64,000 bases of DNA from the NCBI RefSeq assembly GCF_052076145.1, contig NZ_CP197246.1, forward strand, positions 3,286,001-3,350,000, in the 5' to 3' direction. A program made the translations under genes and the position numbers. Shown here in pieces: positions 9,101 to 17,315 of the stretch. Positions within the stretch are counted from its first letter, which is position 1; the number at the start of each line of letters is the position of its first letter. The notes under the pieces are model-generated. The model was not told the DNA's origin. It worked only from the letters and a program-made list of their open reading frames with translations, and searched no databases. This stretch comes from Kitasatospora sp052076145 (GTDB taxonomy: Bacteria > Actinomycetota > Actinomycetes > Streptomycetales > Streptomycetaceae).

Positions 9101-10085
9101 CGGCAAGCGCAAGCTGGCCGAGTCCAAGGACCTGGAGGACCTCCGGCTCCAGCTGAAGCCCAAGCTGAAGGAGACGCTCTCCTCGGCCGCCTCCGGCCAG
9201 GGCATCGAGCAGCAGGGCCTGACCGCCTGGCCGGCCGGCCTGCCGGTGCTCCAGCGCACCTTCGAGCAGCGCTCGCGCGGGCACTCGCTGCGCGCGTACC
9301 CGGCGCTGGTGGACGAGGCGGAGTCGGTGGCCGTCCGGCTCTTCGACACCCCGGAGGAGCAGGCGCGGGCGATGTGGGCCGGCACCCGGCGGCTGCTGGT
9401 GCTCGGCACCAACTCGCCCGCCAAGTCGATCCAGGGCCGGCTGGGAAACCAGGCCAAGCTCGCCCTCTCCTACAACCCGCACGGCTCCGTCCCCGCGCTG
9501 TTCGAGGACATCGTGTCGGCCGCGACCGACCGGCTGATGACGCTGCACGGCGGCCCGGCCTGGGACGAGAGCGCCTTCACCCTGCTGTACGACAAGGTGC
9601 GGGCCGACCTGTACGAACTGTCGGCGGACACCACCCTGAAGACGGCGAGCGCCCTGATCGCCTTCCAGAAGGCCTCGACCCGGCTGAAGTCGGTCAGCAG
9701 CCCGGTGCTGCTGACCGCCGTCAACGACGTCCGGCTGCACCTGGCCTCGCTGATCCACCGAGGCTTCGTCACCGACACCGGCTGGCAGCGGCTGCCGGAC
9801 CTGAAGCGCTATCTGCTCGCCGTCGACCGCCGCCTGGAGGCACTGCCGAACCACCCCCAGCGCGACCTGCTGCACCTGCAGAAGGTCCAGCAGGTCCAGC
9901 AGGCGTACGGCGAGCTGCTGGCCTCGCTGCCGCCCGGTCAGGAGCCCTCGGCGGCGGTGCGGCAGATCCGCTGGATGATCGAGGAGCTGCGGGTGAGCTT
10001 CTTCGCCCAGGGCCTGGGCACGCCGACCCCGGTCTCGGAGAAGCGCATCCTCAAGGCGATGGAGGCCGCTGCGGCAGCCTCCTGA
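6120..10085 (+). CDS. hrpA: ATP-dependent RNA helicase HrpA (DEAH family)
   Basis: With the ATG at 6120 the protein has 1321 residues, the usual size of HrpA. Walker A is GETGSGKT (109-116), motif II is DEAH (205-208) and motif III is SAT. The helicase core is followed by the helicase-associated region and a long C-terminal DUF3418-type domain. HrpA is implicated in mRNA processing and in rescue of stalled ribosomes. Start choice is uncertain. An upstream GTG at 6084 and a GTG at 6129 are in frame, and AGAGGG is too close to the 6120 ATG but well spaced for 6129. The order hrpA, tRNA, bldC is typical of Streptomyces chromosomes. Confidence 0.95.
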   Translation: MSAVSSPEVQPADAPTVGGLAARLPGLMLRDQQRIGRRLDGARRVRGPGAQAKIARELSADIDRAELRVEQRRAAVPEIRYPAELPVSQKKDDILAAIRDHQVVIVAGETGSGKTTQIPKICLELGRGVQGLIGHTQPRRIAARTVADRVAEELRTPLGEAVGWKVRFTDQVGPDTLVKLMTDGILLAEIQTDRELRQYDTLIIDEAHERSLNIDFILGYVKQLLPRRPDLKVVITSATIDPERFAKHFHDAPIIEVSGRTYPVEVRYRPLVEDGDETEEVDRDRDQVQAICEAAQELQAEGPGDILVFLSGEREIRDTADALDKLKLKFTEILPLYARLSSAEQHRVFQRSNSRRIVLATNVAETSLTVPGIKYVIDPGTARISRYSHRTKVQRLPIEAVSQASANQRKGRCGRTSDGICIRLYSEEDFLSRPEFTDPEILRTNLASVILQMTAAGLGDIAAFPFLDPPDSRNIKDGVNLLHELGALDPAEKDLRKRLTPLGRQLAQLPVDPRMARMVIEADKNGCVRDVMVIAAALSIQDPRERPAEKRQAADDRHRRFNSETSDFMAYLAMWRYVKEQQQELSSSAFRRMCKSDYLNYLRIREWQDIYHQLRTVAKQLGVTVEEPHPDAEPDSDRIHQSLLAGLLSHLGLYDVEKREYGGARGARFAVFPGSGLFKKPPRWVMSAELVETSRLWARINAKIEPEWVEPLAGHLIKKSYSEPHWEKKAGAVLAYEKVTLYGMPVVAQRKVNFGRIDPELCRELFIRNALVEGDWETHHKFFAENRKLLSEVEELENRARRRDLMVDDQTLFDFYDSRLPEEIVSTRHFDSWWKKERHEQPDLLNFEKSMLMNDVADGVTEADYPDYWQQGKLRFKLTYQFEPGSDADGVTVHIPLPVLNQVTPEGFDWQIPGLRADLVTAYIRSLPKAIRRNFVPAPDFAAAALRQVKDRQEPLLPTLEHILKRMTAISIPPEAWDDERVPDHLRVTFRVVDGKRKLAESKDLEDLRLQLKPKLKETLSSAASGQGIEQQGLTAWPAGLPVLQRTFEQRSRGHSLRAYPALVDEAESVAVRLFDTPEEQARAMWAGTRRLLVLGTNSPAKSIQGRLGNQAKLALSYNPHGSVPALFEDIVSAATDRLMTLHGGPAWDESAFTLLYDKVRADLYELSADTTLKTASALIAFQKASTRLKSVSSPVLLTAVNDVRLHLASLIHRGFVTDTGWQRLPDLKRYLLAVDRRLEALPNHPQRDLLHLQKVQQVQQAYGELLASLPPGQEPSAAVRQIRWMIEELRVSFFAQGLGTPTPVSEKRILKAMEAAAAAS

Positions 10086-10188
10086 CGTGCTCCGGGGCCG
10101 CGCCGGAGCCGGTTCGACTCCGAGGCCCCGGATGCAGTACGATCTGTCTTGTTCGCAAGCGAGAGCAGCGCGAATGAGACAAAGATCT

Positions 10189-10262
10189 GGTCCTGTGGAG
10201 CAGTTGGTTAGCTCGCCACCCTGTCAAGGTGGAGGTCGCGGGTTCAAGTCCCGTCAGGATCG
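10189..10262 (+). tRNA. tRNA-Asp (anticodon GTC)
   Basis: A 74-base cloverleaf can be drawn. The acceptor stem is GGTCCTG with CAGGATC, with discriminator G. The D stem is GAGC/GCTC. The anticodon stem CCACC/GGTGG encloses loop CTGTCAA, with anticodon GTC at 10223-10225. The T arm is GCGGG-TTCAAGT-CCCGT. The CCA end is not encoded. A terminator hairpin follows directly. Confidence 0.95.
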
Positions 10263-10272
10263 CAGTAGGTGA

Positions 10273-10302
10273 GAGGCCCGGAGCCGCAAGGTTCCGGGCC
10301 TC
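10273..10302 (+). terminator. Terminator after tRNA-Asp
   Basis: GAGGCCCGGA pairs with TCCGGGCCTC, followed by a T-rich stretch (ttgcgttt). Its position 10 bases past the tRNA fits intrinsic termination of the tRNA transcript. Confidence 0.85.
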
Positions 10303-10508
10303 TTGCGTTTGTCGGAGCGTCGGCTGAGGGTGCGTCAAGCCGGAGCCCCTGTGGCGCTCGTCACTTATCTTTTCTTGAGGCCGGGCAGCCCGGACGCCCC
10401 CCGCAGTGGGCGTAATTTAATATATAAAATTGTACTGGCTTTCCTCTTCATTCCCCCCTCCCACTTCCGGAACAATTGGAGCCATTGATTCCGGCACCGG
10501 ACACGCCG
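10303..10508. other. Non-coding gap with AT-rich patch
   Basis: No gene is seen. The stretch includes an unusually AT-rich run near 10412-10435 (taatttaatatataaaattg) in otherwise GC-rich DNA. It could be a remnant of an insertion or integration next to the tRNA, or an upstream promoter element. Confidence 0.4.
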
Positions 10509-10555
10509 AAGGGGCCGCACCCCTGACCCGGCGGAGTCAGGGAGTGCGGCCCCTT
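10509..10555 (-). terminator. Long hairpin downstream of bldC
   Basis: AAGGGGCCGCAC and GTGCGGCCCCTT, together with inner CCTGAC/GTCAGG, form an extended stem 23 bases past the bldC stop. It is placed to end the bldC transcript. Confidence 0.85.
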
Positions 10556-10577
10556 CTGGAATGCTTCAGCGGCTCTC

Positions 10578-10784
10578 TCAGCCTTCGGTACGCTGAGCCG
10601 GAATCCCGGCCAGCAGGGCGCGCACCTCCGCCTCGCGATAACGGCGGTGTCCGCCGAGAGTGCGGATCGACGTGAGCTTGCCGGCCTTTGCCCAACGCGT
10701 GACCGTCTTCGGGTCGACGCGGAACATGGTGGCGACCTCTGCCGGTGTCAGCAGGGGCTCAGCATCAGGGGTACGAGCGGTCAT
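10578..10784 (-). CDS. bldC: Developmental regulator BldC (MerR-like DNA-binding protein)
   Basis: The 68-residue protein matches the remembered BldC sequence almost throughout: LLTPAEVATMFRVDPKTVTR is followed by WAKAGKLTSIRTLGGHRRYREAEVRAL in the usual order. It is a minimal winged-helix MerR-type domain without an effector domain. BldC binds DNA cooperatively at direct repeats and holds back entry into development in Streptomyces. A terminator lies downstream and a long upstream region (10785 onward) probably carries its promoter and autoregulatory sites. Confidence 0.97.
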   Translation of the reverse strand: MTARTPDAEPLLTPAEVATMFRVDPKTVTRWAKAGKLTSIRTLGGHRRYREAEVRALLAGIPAQRTEG

Positions 10785-11285
10785 GAGCGGCCTCCTCGGG
10801 AGAACCGAACCAGAGCGGTTCTATCCTTCAAATTCTGCACCTTGGCCCGCGATGCCCGAAATGACATACGCAGACCGAGTCGGTAATAGGACGAACGGCT
10901 TGTCCTGGTGTCTACAACTACACCATCCGTCCAGCCCCATCGGCCAAACCGTCAAAATTGACCCCTCACGGGCCCAAGAGCGACGGATGGCCATGGACCA
11001 CCCCATAGCGGACAGTCACCGCAGGATGACAATCGGTTATGGGTGGACCAGACCCTTCGTTTCCCCGCAAAGTACGCACCACCGTCAGATCCACCCAAAA
11101 GTGGACACACTTGAGTGAACTTGGGCTGGTTGTCCCATTTTTACACATAGGGGTAAGTACGCGTCAACGGTGAGTAGTGTCACGTTCGAGGGGTATTGAC
11201 CCGAACCAGGACCTTGGTCCCCGGCACGGGGCCGAAGGTCCCGACCATCCTCACCCCCCGCACTGACAGGCGCCTTGAGCCCTCG
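10785..11285. promoter_or_regulatory. bldC upstream region, no gene seen
   Basis: About 500 bases without a supported gene. The region is less GC-rich than its neighbours. It contains AATT cores at about 10829-10833 and within an inverted repeat GTCAA-AA-TTGAC (10951-10962), compatible with BldC's known preference for AATT-type sites. An AT-rich stretch near 11131-11160 (catttttacacatag) may be a second promoter. Assignment of individual promoter boxes is not possible by eye. Confidence 0.45.
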
Positions 11286-12179
11286 TCAGCTGGCATTCCG
11301 CCGCGCGAGGACCTGCCGCCAGCGCTCGGTGACCACCCGGTACGCCCGCGCCGCCTCGGCCCCGTCACCCGCCCGCAGCGCGCCGACCGCGCCCTCCAGC
11401 TCGGCCACCGAATCCTCCGCCGCCAGCCGCTCCGCCCCCAGCAGGTGCACCAGCCCGCCGTAGTCCAGCTCCACCAGCGACCTCGGGTGGAACTCCTCCA
11501 GCCACCGGCCGATCTGCTCCACCTCCCGCACCAGCGGCCCGAGCGGCAGCCTGTCCCGCAGCACCCGGTAGCTGCGCGCGATCCGCCGCCGGGCCTGCGA
11601 CATCGGCGTCAGGTAGAAGAGGGCGGCCGACTGCCGGCTCCCCTCGGGGCCGGGCGGGACGTAACAGCGGTCCTCCGCGCCGAACGGCAGGCACCAGCGC
11701 ACCGGCACCTCCCAGCGGCTGGTCAGGATCCACGGCCGGGCGTCCGGGTGGTCCGCCTGCCAGCGCTCCCGGTCCGCCTCCGCCGCAGCCCGCGCGGCGG
11801 GCGGCAGCACGGTGTCCAGCAGCGCCACCGGCAGGGCCGTGGTCAGCTCCTCCAGCGCCTGCCAGCTCCGCAGCCGGGTCGACCACGGGCAGACGTACGT
11901 CACGCCGTCGACCACCCGGACGAAGGCCCGGCCGCTCTCCCGCTCGGGCAGCGCCCGGGGCGTCCGGGCGAGCAGCTCGGCGAGCGCCGCCCGCTGCTCC
12001 TCCAGGGCAGCGGCCGAAACCGCCTGGCCAGGCCCGTCGGCGTCCGGGCCGCGCTCGGCGGCGTACGCCTGCCAGCGGGCCCGCTCCGGCTCGGAGTAGG
12101 CCGCCAAGGGCTCGTAGACCCGCAGGTGGGCGGTGTAGGGCGGGAGCACCGAAGTGCGCACGACGGTCACGTACGGCAT
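11286..12179 (-). CDS. Conserved hypothetical protein beside bldC
   Basis: Starting at the ATG at 12179 (MPYVTVVRTSVLPPYTAHLR) the protein has 297 residues, with no signal peptide and no membrane segment. It is rich in Arg, Ala and Glu and has two conspicuous Trp-containing stretches (VCPWSTRLRSWQALEEL, RPWILTSRWEVPVRWCLPFG). I do not recognise a domain. Its place between bldC and the valine dehydrogenase gene is a conserved neighbourhood in Streptomyces as I remember it. It is divergent from vdh with 152 bp between the starts. No clear ribosome binding site is seen before this ATG, so the start is uncertain. Confidence 0.75.
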   Translation of the reverse strand: MPYVTVVRTSVLPPYTAHLRVYEPLAAYSEPERARWQAYAAERGPDADGPGQAVSAAALEEQRAALAELLARTPRALPERESGRAFVRVVDGVTYVCPWSTRLRSWQALEELTTALPVALLDTVLPPAARAAAEADRERWQADHPDARPWILTSRWEVPVRWCLPFGAEDRCYVPPGPEGSRQSAALFYLTPMSQARRRIARSYRVLRDRLPLGPLVREVEQIGRWLEEFHPRSLVELDYGGLVHLLGAERLAAEDSVAELEGAVGALRAGDGAEAARAYRVVTERWRQVLARRNAS

Positions 12180-12331
12180 CGTCGCACGCCCTGCCCGGCG
12201 CCCGGGAGAGTGCCGTCGGGGGGCGTTCGCTCGTTCTCCCGGGAGGGGCAGAATCCGCGCCCTGCCCGGAGCTAGGCTGCCCTCAGGCGCCCACACCACA
12301 GCAGTGGGCCTCGAATACTGGAGTCACCACA

Positions 12332-13492
12332 GTGACCGACGTACAGACCGTGTCCGCTTCGCACCCCGCACCCGGCGTGCTGAGCAGGATCTTCCGTACC
12401 GAGCAGGACGGCGTCCCGGGCGACGGGCACGAGCAGGTCGTGCTCTGCCACGACCGGGCCTCGGGCCTGAAGGCGATCATCGCCATCCACTCGACCGCGC
12501 TGGGCCCGGCCCTCGGCGGCACCCGCTTCTTCGACTACGTCTCCGAGGAGGAGGCCCTCGAGGACGCGCTGCGGCTCTCCCGCGGCATGAGCTACAAGAA
12601 CGCCCTCGCCGGTCTCGACCTCGGTGGCGGCAAGGCCGTCATCATCGGCGACCCGAACCGCGACAAGAACGAGGCGATGCTCCGCGCCTACGGCCGCTTC
12701 GTGCAGTCGCTGCGCGGCCGCTACATCACCGCCTGCGACGTGGGCACCTACGTCCAGGACATGGACGTCATCGCGCGCGAGACCGAGTTCGTGACCGGCC
12801 GCTCCCCCGAGAACGGCGGCGCGGGTGACTCCTCCATCCTCACCGCCTTCGGCGTGTTCCAGGGCATGCGGGCCTCCGCCCAGGCCCGCTGGGGCCAGCC
12901 GACGCTGCGCGGCAAGCGGGTCGGCGTCTCGGGCGTCGGCAAGGTCGGCCACTACCTCGTCGGCCACCTGGTCGCCGACGGTGCCACGGTCGTGATCACG
13001 GACGTCTCCGAGGCGGCCGTGAACCGCGTCCGGGCCGCCCACCCGGACGTCGAGGTGGTCGCGGACACCGCCGCCCTGCTGGCGGCGAAGCTGGACGTCT
13101 ACGCCCCCTGCGCCCTCGGCGGCGCGCTCGACGACCACACCGTCGGCGCGCTCGGCGCGGCCGGCACCTCGGTGGTCTGCGGCGCGGCCAACAACCAGCT
13201 GGCCCACCCGGGCGTCGAGAAGGACCTCGCCGACCGCGGCATCCTCTACGCCCCGGACTACCTGGTGAACTCCGGCGGCGTGATCCAGGTCGCGGACGAG
13301 ATCGAGGGCTTCAACTTCGAGCGCGCGAAGAACAAGGCCACGAAGATCTTCGACACCACCCTGGAGATCTTCACCCGCGCCGTCAGCGACGGCGTGCCGC
13401 CGGCCGTGGCGGCCGACCGCCTGGCCGAGCGCCGGATGCGCGAGATCAGCGCTCTGCGCACGATCCTGCTGCCGGCCGCCCGCAAGAGCTGA
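12332..13492 (+). CDS. vdh: Valine (branched-chain amino acid) dehydrogenase
   Basis: The 386-residue protein starts at a GTG preceded by TGGAG. It belongs to the Glu/Leu/Phe/Val dehydrogenase family. GPALGGTRFF (59-68), Lys89 and LDLGGGKAVI with Lys101 are substrate and catalytic residues. GVSGVGKVGHYLV (about 198-210) is the NAD-binding Rossmann motif. It oxidatively deaminates valine and related amino acids to 2-oxo acids, feeding branched acyl-CoA pools used for fatty acid and polyketide starters. Valine dehydrogenase is the usual annotation at this locus; leucine dehydrogenase activity is possible. Confidence 0.93.
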   Translation: MTDVQTVSASHPAPGVLSRIFRTEQDGVPGDGHEQVVLCHDRASGLKAIIAIHSTALGPALGGTRFFDYVSEEEALEDALRLSRGMSYKNALAGLDLGGGKAVIIGDPNRDKNEAMLRAYGRFVQSLRGRYITACDVGTYVQDMDVIARETEFVTGRSPENGGAGDSSILTAFGVFQGMRASAQARWGQPTLRGKRVGVSGVGKVGHYLVGHLVADGATVVITDVSEAAVNRVRAAHPDVEVVADTAALLAAKLDVYAPCALGGALDDHTVGALGAAGTSVVCGAANNQLAHPGVEKDLADRGILYAPDYLVNSGGVIQVADEIEGFNFERAKNKATKIFDTTLEIFTRAVSDGVPPAVAADRLAERRMREISALRTILLPAARKS

Positions 13493-13498
13493 GCCCCC

Positions 13499-13540
13499 CT
13501 GCGAGGGGGGTCGGCGGCACACCGGCCGCCCCCCTCGCAG
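13499..13540 (+). terminator. Terminator after vdh
   Basis: CTGCGAGGGGGG pairs with CCCCCCTCGCAG across a GC-rich loop that contains a second small stem. It begins 7 bases past the vdh stop codon. Confidence 0.85.
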
Positions 13541-13892
13541 ACCTCGGCGCCGAGTGCGATCCCGGATCACGATGTGGAACCGGATTCTCACTTTGTAGCC
13601 CGAACGGGCTATGCAGGGCCCCCGCTCGGGGGATAATCGGTCCCGGAACGACGGACCATGGCAGGCTGTGAGCAGCCTGCGAAAGCCCAGAAATCCTCTC
13701 GTGACCTGGAACGACCTGGTTTCGAGGGGTGGCAGTGCGCGCCACGTCACACCGGCGACGTACCGTTCGGCGGCGGAAACAGGTACCGTTAATGCTCCAA
13801 GGGACGGCTCTCCCACTTCGGGCAGGCCGCTCCTGATCATGAACACGTGTCAGACTCGGGGCCGTGAGCCCCATCGTTGAGGGGGTCGACCC
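13541..13892. other. Non-coding gap upstream of DUF3073 gene
   Basis: About 350 bases with no supported gene. The region contains AGCCCGAACGGGCT (13596-13609), a short inverted repeat, and other small dyads. It presumably contains the promoter of the DUF3073 gene. Nothing else can be assigned. Confidence 0.4.
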
Positions 13893-14144
13893 ATGGGGCG
13901 CGGCCGGGCCAAGGCCAAGCAGACGAAGGTCGCCCGCGAGCTGAAGTACAACGGCGGCGGCTTCGACGCCAGCCGTCTGTCCAGCGAGCTGGGCGTATCG
14001 CCCTCTACCACTCCGATCAAGCCAGCACCGATCGAAGAGGTAGAGGAAGACGATCCCTACGCTGCGTATGCGGACTACTACAACGACGAGGACGACGACG
14101 CGGAGGCGGACGCGGGCAGCAGCCCATCCCGTCGGCGCGCGTAA
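13893..14144 (+). CDS. DUF3073 family protein
   Basis: The 83-residue protein begins MGRGRAKAKQTKVARELKYN, the conserved N-terminus of the actinobacterial DUF3073 family. It continues with an acidic DDPYAAYADYY segment and a Ser/Arg tail. Basic N-terminus and acidic C-terminus suggest a nucleic-acid or ribosome association, but the function is unknown. It sits between vdh and purM, as is usual in Streptomyces, and is followed by a strong terminator. Confidence 0.9.
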   Translation: MGRGRAKAKQTKVARELKYNGGGFDASRLSSELGVSPSTTPIKPAPIEEVEEDDPYAAYADYYNDEDDDAEADAGSSPSRRRA

Positions 14145-14153
14145 GAGCCTGAC

Positions 14154-14194
14154 AAGACCGGCTCGGCACTCCCCCGGAGCGCCGAGCCGGTCTT
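14154..14194. terminator. Terminator between DUF3073 gene and purM
   Basis: AAGACCGGCTCGGC pairs perfectly with GCCGAGCCGGTCTT. The stem begins 10 bases after the rightward DUF3073 stop and can also stop leftward transcription from purM. Confidence 0.9.
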
Positions 14195-14276
14195 CGGCGT
14201 TCCCGCAGGTCGCAATGGGTGCGGCTGGGGTTGCCGCTGTGCGGAGGGGCCCACCCGGGGCCCCTCCGGCACGGGG

Positions 14277-15365
14277 TCAGGCCAGCTCGAAGCCGTCGTA
14301 CGCGTTGTAGAGCGCCGCGCCGCCGTCGTGCTCGTCGGTGCGGTCGACGATGTCGCCCAGCAGCCAGGCCTCGACGTCCCGGTCCTCCAGGATCGCCAGC
14401 ACGGTGTCGACCGACTCCGGCGGGACGACGGCGACCATGCCGACGCCCATGTTGAGGGTCTTCTCGATCTCCAGGGTCTGCATGCTGCCGACCTTGGCGA
14501 CGGTCTGGAAGACCGGCAGCGGGCTCCAGGTGCCGCGGTCCAGGCGGGCGTGCAGGCCGACCGGGATGACGCGGGCCAGGTTGGCCGCCAGGCCACCGCC
14601 GGTGACGTGCGAGAAGGCGTGGATCTCGGTGGCGCGGGTGAGCGCCAGGCAGTCCAGCGAGTAGATCCGGGTCGGCTCCAGCAGCTCCTCGCCGAGGGTG
14701 CGGCCGAACTCCTCGACCTTGCGGTCCAGCGACCACTTGGCCTGGTTCAGCAGCACGTGGCGCACCAGCGAGTACCCGTTGGAGTGCAGACCCGAGGCGG
14801 CCATCGCGATGACCACGTCACCGGCCCGGACGCGCTCGGCGCCCAGCAGCGCGTCGGCCTCCACCACGCCGGTGCCCGCGCCCGCGACGTCGTAGTCGTC
14901 CGGCCCGAGCAGGCCCGGGTGCTCGGCCGTCTCGCCGCCGACCAGGGCGCAGCCGGCCAGCGCGCAGCCCTCGGCGATGCCCTTGACGATCGCGGCGACC
15001 CGCTCGGGGACGACCTTGCCGACGCAGATGTAGTCGGTCATGAAGAGCGGCTCGGCGCCGCAGACCACCAGGTCGTCGACGACCATGCCGACCAGGTCGT
15101 GGCCGATCGTGTCGTGCTTGTCCATCGCCTGGGCGATCGCCACCTTGGTGCCGACCCCGTCGGTGGCGGTGGCCAGCAGCGGGCGCTCGTAGCGCTTGAA
15201 GGCGGAGGCGTCGAAGAGCCCGGCGAAACCGCCCAGGCCGCCCACGACCTCGGGGCGGTTGGCCTTCTTGACCCACTCCTTCATCAGCTCGACGGCGCGG
15301 TCGCCTGCCTCGATGTCGACACCTGCGGCGGCGTAGGTGGCGCCGCGGCTCTCGTTGCTGGTCAC
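14277..15365 (-). CDS. purM: Phosphoribosylformylglycinamidine cyclo-ligase (AIR synthetase)
   Basis: The GTG at 15365, preceded by AAGGG, gives 362 residues starting MTSNESRGATYAAAGVDIEA. The enzyme closes the imidazole ring of purines, converting FGAM and ATP to AIR. Motifs typical of PurM/PurL-type synthetases are visible: YAAAGVDIEAGD, ATDGVGTKVAIA (67-78) and GEELLEPTRIYS. It lies downstream of purF on the same strand with a 164-bp gap that contains a hairpin, so the two probably share a transcript with possible attenuation. Confidence 0.97.
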   Translation of the reverse strand: MTSNESRGATYAAAGVDIEAGDRAVELMKEWVKKANRPEVVGGLGGFAGLFDASAFKRYERPLLATATDGVGTKVAIAQAMDKHDTIGHDLVGMVVDDLVVCGAEPLFMTDYICVGKVVPERVAAIVKGIAEGCALAGCALVGGETAEHPGLLGPDDYDVAGAGTGVVEADALLGAERVRAGDVVIAMAASGLHSNGYSLVRHVLLNQAKWSLDRKVEEFGRTLGEELLEPTRIYSLDCLALTRATEIHAFSHVTGGGLAANLARVIPVGLHARLDRGTWSPLPVFQTVAKVGSMQTLEIEKTLNMGVGMVAVVPPESVDTVLAILEDRDVEAWLLGDIVDRTDEHDGGAALYNAYDGFELA

Positions 15366-15432
15366 TAGCGGTGGCCCTTTCGGGTCAGTGGGGGTGGGAA
15401 AACCGTGTGCACTCTCAGAAACCAGAACAGGA

Positions 15433-15496
15433 GCGCGGGGAACCACATGCGCAACCGTGCACCTCGGTGGGTGCCTGGTCACGCAGTTCCCCGCGC
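15433..15496 (-). terminator. Imperfect hairpin between purF and purM
   Basis: GCGCGGGGAAC (15433-15443) pairs with GTTCCCCGCGC (15486-15496) across a 42-base loop that holds further small stems (gtgcacc/ggtgggtgc). It could be a partial terminator that lowers purM expression relative to purF. Confidence 0.45.
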
Positions 15497-15529
15497 CCCT
15501 GGTGGTGCATGGCTGGTGCGTTGCCTTCG

Positions 15530-17107
15530 TTACGGACGCCGCAGGGCGTCAGCTGCTCCGTGCCCGCCGAGCAGCGACTGGACTCCGTCCAGGTCGCTCG
15601 TCGGCTTGCCGCGAACCGCCGGCTTCTGCTGGCCGCCCGCGATCTCGGCCTCCAGCAGGAGCTTGCCGAGGAGTGCCGGGTCGGGCAGCTCCATCGGGTA
15701 CTCACCGTCGAAGCAGGCCCGGCAGAGCTTGTCCTTCGGCTGCGCGGTGGCCTCGATCATGGCGTCGAGCGAGATGTACGCGAGCGAGTCCGCGCCGAGC
15801 GTGCGGCCGATCTCCTCGACGGACATGCCGTTGGCGATCAGCTCCGCGCGGGTGGCGAAGTCGATGCCGAAGAAGCAGGGCCACTTGACCGGCGGGGAGG
15901 AGATCCGGATGTGCACCTCGGCGGCGCCGGCCTCGCGGAGCATCCGGACGAGCGCGCGCTGGGTGTTGCCACGGACGATCGAGTCGTCCACGACCACCAG
16001 GCGCTTGCCCCGGATGACCTCCTTGAGCGGGTTGAGCTTGAGGCGGATGCCGAGCTGGCGGATGGTCTGGCTGGGCTGGATGAAGGTGCGGCCCACATAG
16101 GCGTTCTTCACCAGGCCGGAGCCGTACGGGATGCCGCTCGCCTCGGCGTACCCGATCGCGGCGGGGGTGCCGGATTCGGGCGTCGCTATCACCAGGTCGG
16201 CCTCGACGGGCGCCTCGGCGGCCAGCTTGCGGCCCATCTCCACGCGGGAGAGGTGCACGTTGCGGCCGGCGATGGAGGTGTCGGGGCGGGCCAGGTAGAC
16301 GTACTCGAAGACGCAGCCCTTGGGCTTCGCCTCGGCGAAGCGGGAGGTCCGCATGCCGTTCTCGTCGATGGCGATGAGCTCGCCGGGCTCGACCTCGCGG
16401 ATGAAGGAGGCGCCGCAGATGTCGAGCGCCGCCGTCTCGGAGGCGACCACCCAGCCGCGCTCCAGCCGGCCGAGCACCAGCGGGCGGATGCCCTGCGGGT
16501 CACGGGCGGCGTAGAGGGTGTGCTCGTCCATGAAGACGAGCGAGAAGGCGCCCTTCACCTTGGGCAGCACCAGCTGAGCGGTCTCCTCGATGGAGAGCTC
16601 GGGGTGCCCGGCAAGGAGGGCGGTCACCAGATCGGTGTCGTTGGTCACCGCGGCACGGCCGGAGCGCGATACGTGCTCCTCGCCGGGCAGCTCGGCGACC
16701 ATGGCCGCCAGCTCGGCGGTGTTCACGAGGTTCCCGTTGTGCCCGAGGGCCAGCGAACCGTGAACCGTCGCCCGGAAGGTCGGCTGGGCGTTCTCCCAGA
16801 CCGACGAGCCGGTTGTCGAGTAGCGGGCATGTCCGACGGCGATATGCCCGTGCAAGGACCCCAGAGCCGCTTCGTCGAAGACCTGGGAGACAAGTCCCAT
16901 GTCCTTGTAGACGAGAATCTGGGAGCCATTGCTCACTGCGATGCCCGCGGATTCCTGTCCGCGGTGCTGCAGGGCATAGAGGCCGAAGTACGAGAGCTTT
17001 GCGACCTCCTCGCCGGGAGCCCAGACACCGAAGACGCCGCAAGCGTCCTGGGGGCCTTTCTCACCGGGAAGAAGGTCGTGGTTGAGTCTTCCGTCACCAC
17101 GAGGCAC
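15530..17107 (-). CDS. purF: Amidophosphoribosyltransferase
   Basis: A GTG at 17107 gives 525 residues beginning MPRGDGRLNHDLLPGEKGPQ, the usual actinobacterial PurF start. Cys23 in DACGVFG is the glutaminase nucleophile, exposed after propeptide cleavage. The phosphoribosyltransferase domain has the PRPP loop VVVDDSIVRGNT. Late cysteines (for example KLCRACFDGEYP) are those that bind an iron-sulfur cluster in the Bacillus-type enzyme. It catalyses the committed step of purine synthesis, PRPP plus glutamine to phosphoribosylamine, and precedes purM on the same strand. Confidence 0.97.
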   Translation of the reverse strand: MPRGDGRLNHDLLPGEKGPQDACGVFGVWAPGEEVAKLSYFGLYALQHRGQESAGIAVSNGSQILVYKDMGLVSQVFDEAALGSLHGHIAVGHARYSTTGSSVWENAQPTFRATVHGSLALGHNGNLVNTAELAAMVAELPGEEHVSRSGRAAVTNDTDLVTALLAGHPELSIEETAQLVLPKVKGAFSLVFMDEHTLYAARDPQGIRPLVLGRLERGWVVASETAALDICGASFIREVEPGELIAIDENGMRTSRFAEAKPKGCVFEYVYLARPDTSIAGRNVHLSRVEMGRKLAAEAPVEADLVIATPESGTPAAIGYAEASGIPYGSGLVKNAYVGRTFIQPSQTIRQLGIRLKLNPLKEVIRGKRLVVVDDSIVRGNTQRALVRMLREAGAAEVHIRISSPPVKWPCFFGIDFATRAELIANGMSVEEIGRTLGADSLAYISLDAMIEATAQPKDKLCRACFDGEYPMELPDPALLGKLLLEAEIAGGQQKPAVRGKPTSDLDGVQSLLGGHGAADALRRP

Positions 17108-17315
17108 GCCTTCGAGTCTAGGGCAGTTACGCACGCCTTCCCGAACAGGGGAGCCCCCGGATATTGGCCGTTCCAATAGCAACGCGCGTAGACATAACCC
17201 CTTACCGGGGCCGTCATTTCGGCGGCGGCAATTCGGGCGGCCTTGGCACGCGCGCCCTGCGGGCCGGTCGGGGGCCCGGCGGGCGGGCCCGGGGCGGGTG
17301 GCGGAGTGATGCTGC

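Noticed and set aside
5160..9875. A very long leftward open frame of about 1570 codons across hrpA
   Set aside because: It is the antisense of hrpA, with Val/Leu/Gln/Arg/Asp-rich composition typical of reverse-strand shadows in GC-rich genes. Only its last 269 codons form the methyltransferase.
13596..13640. Small RNA or riboswitch in the gap before the DUF3073 gene
   Set aside because: Only short dyads are present and no conserved core could be matched.
15433..15496. Purine riboswitch upstream of purM
   Set aside because: The stem is simple and long-looped, with none of the three-way junction sequences of purine or PRPP riboswitches that I could recognise.
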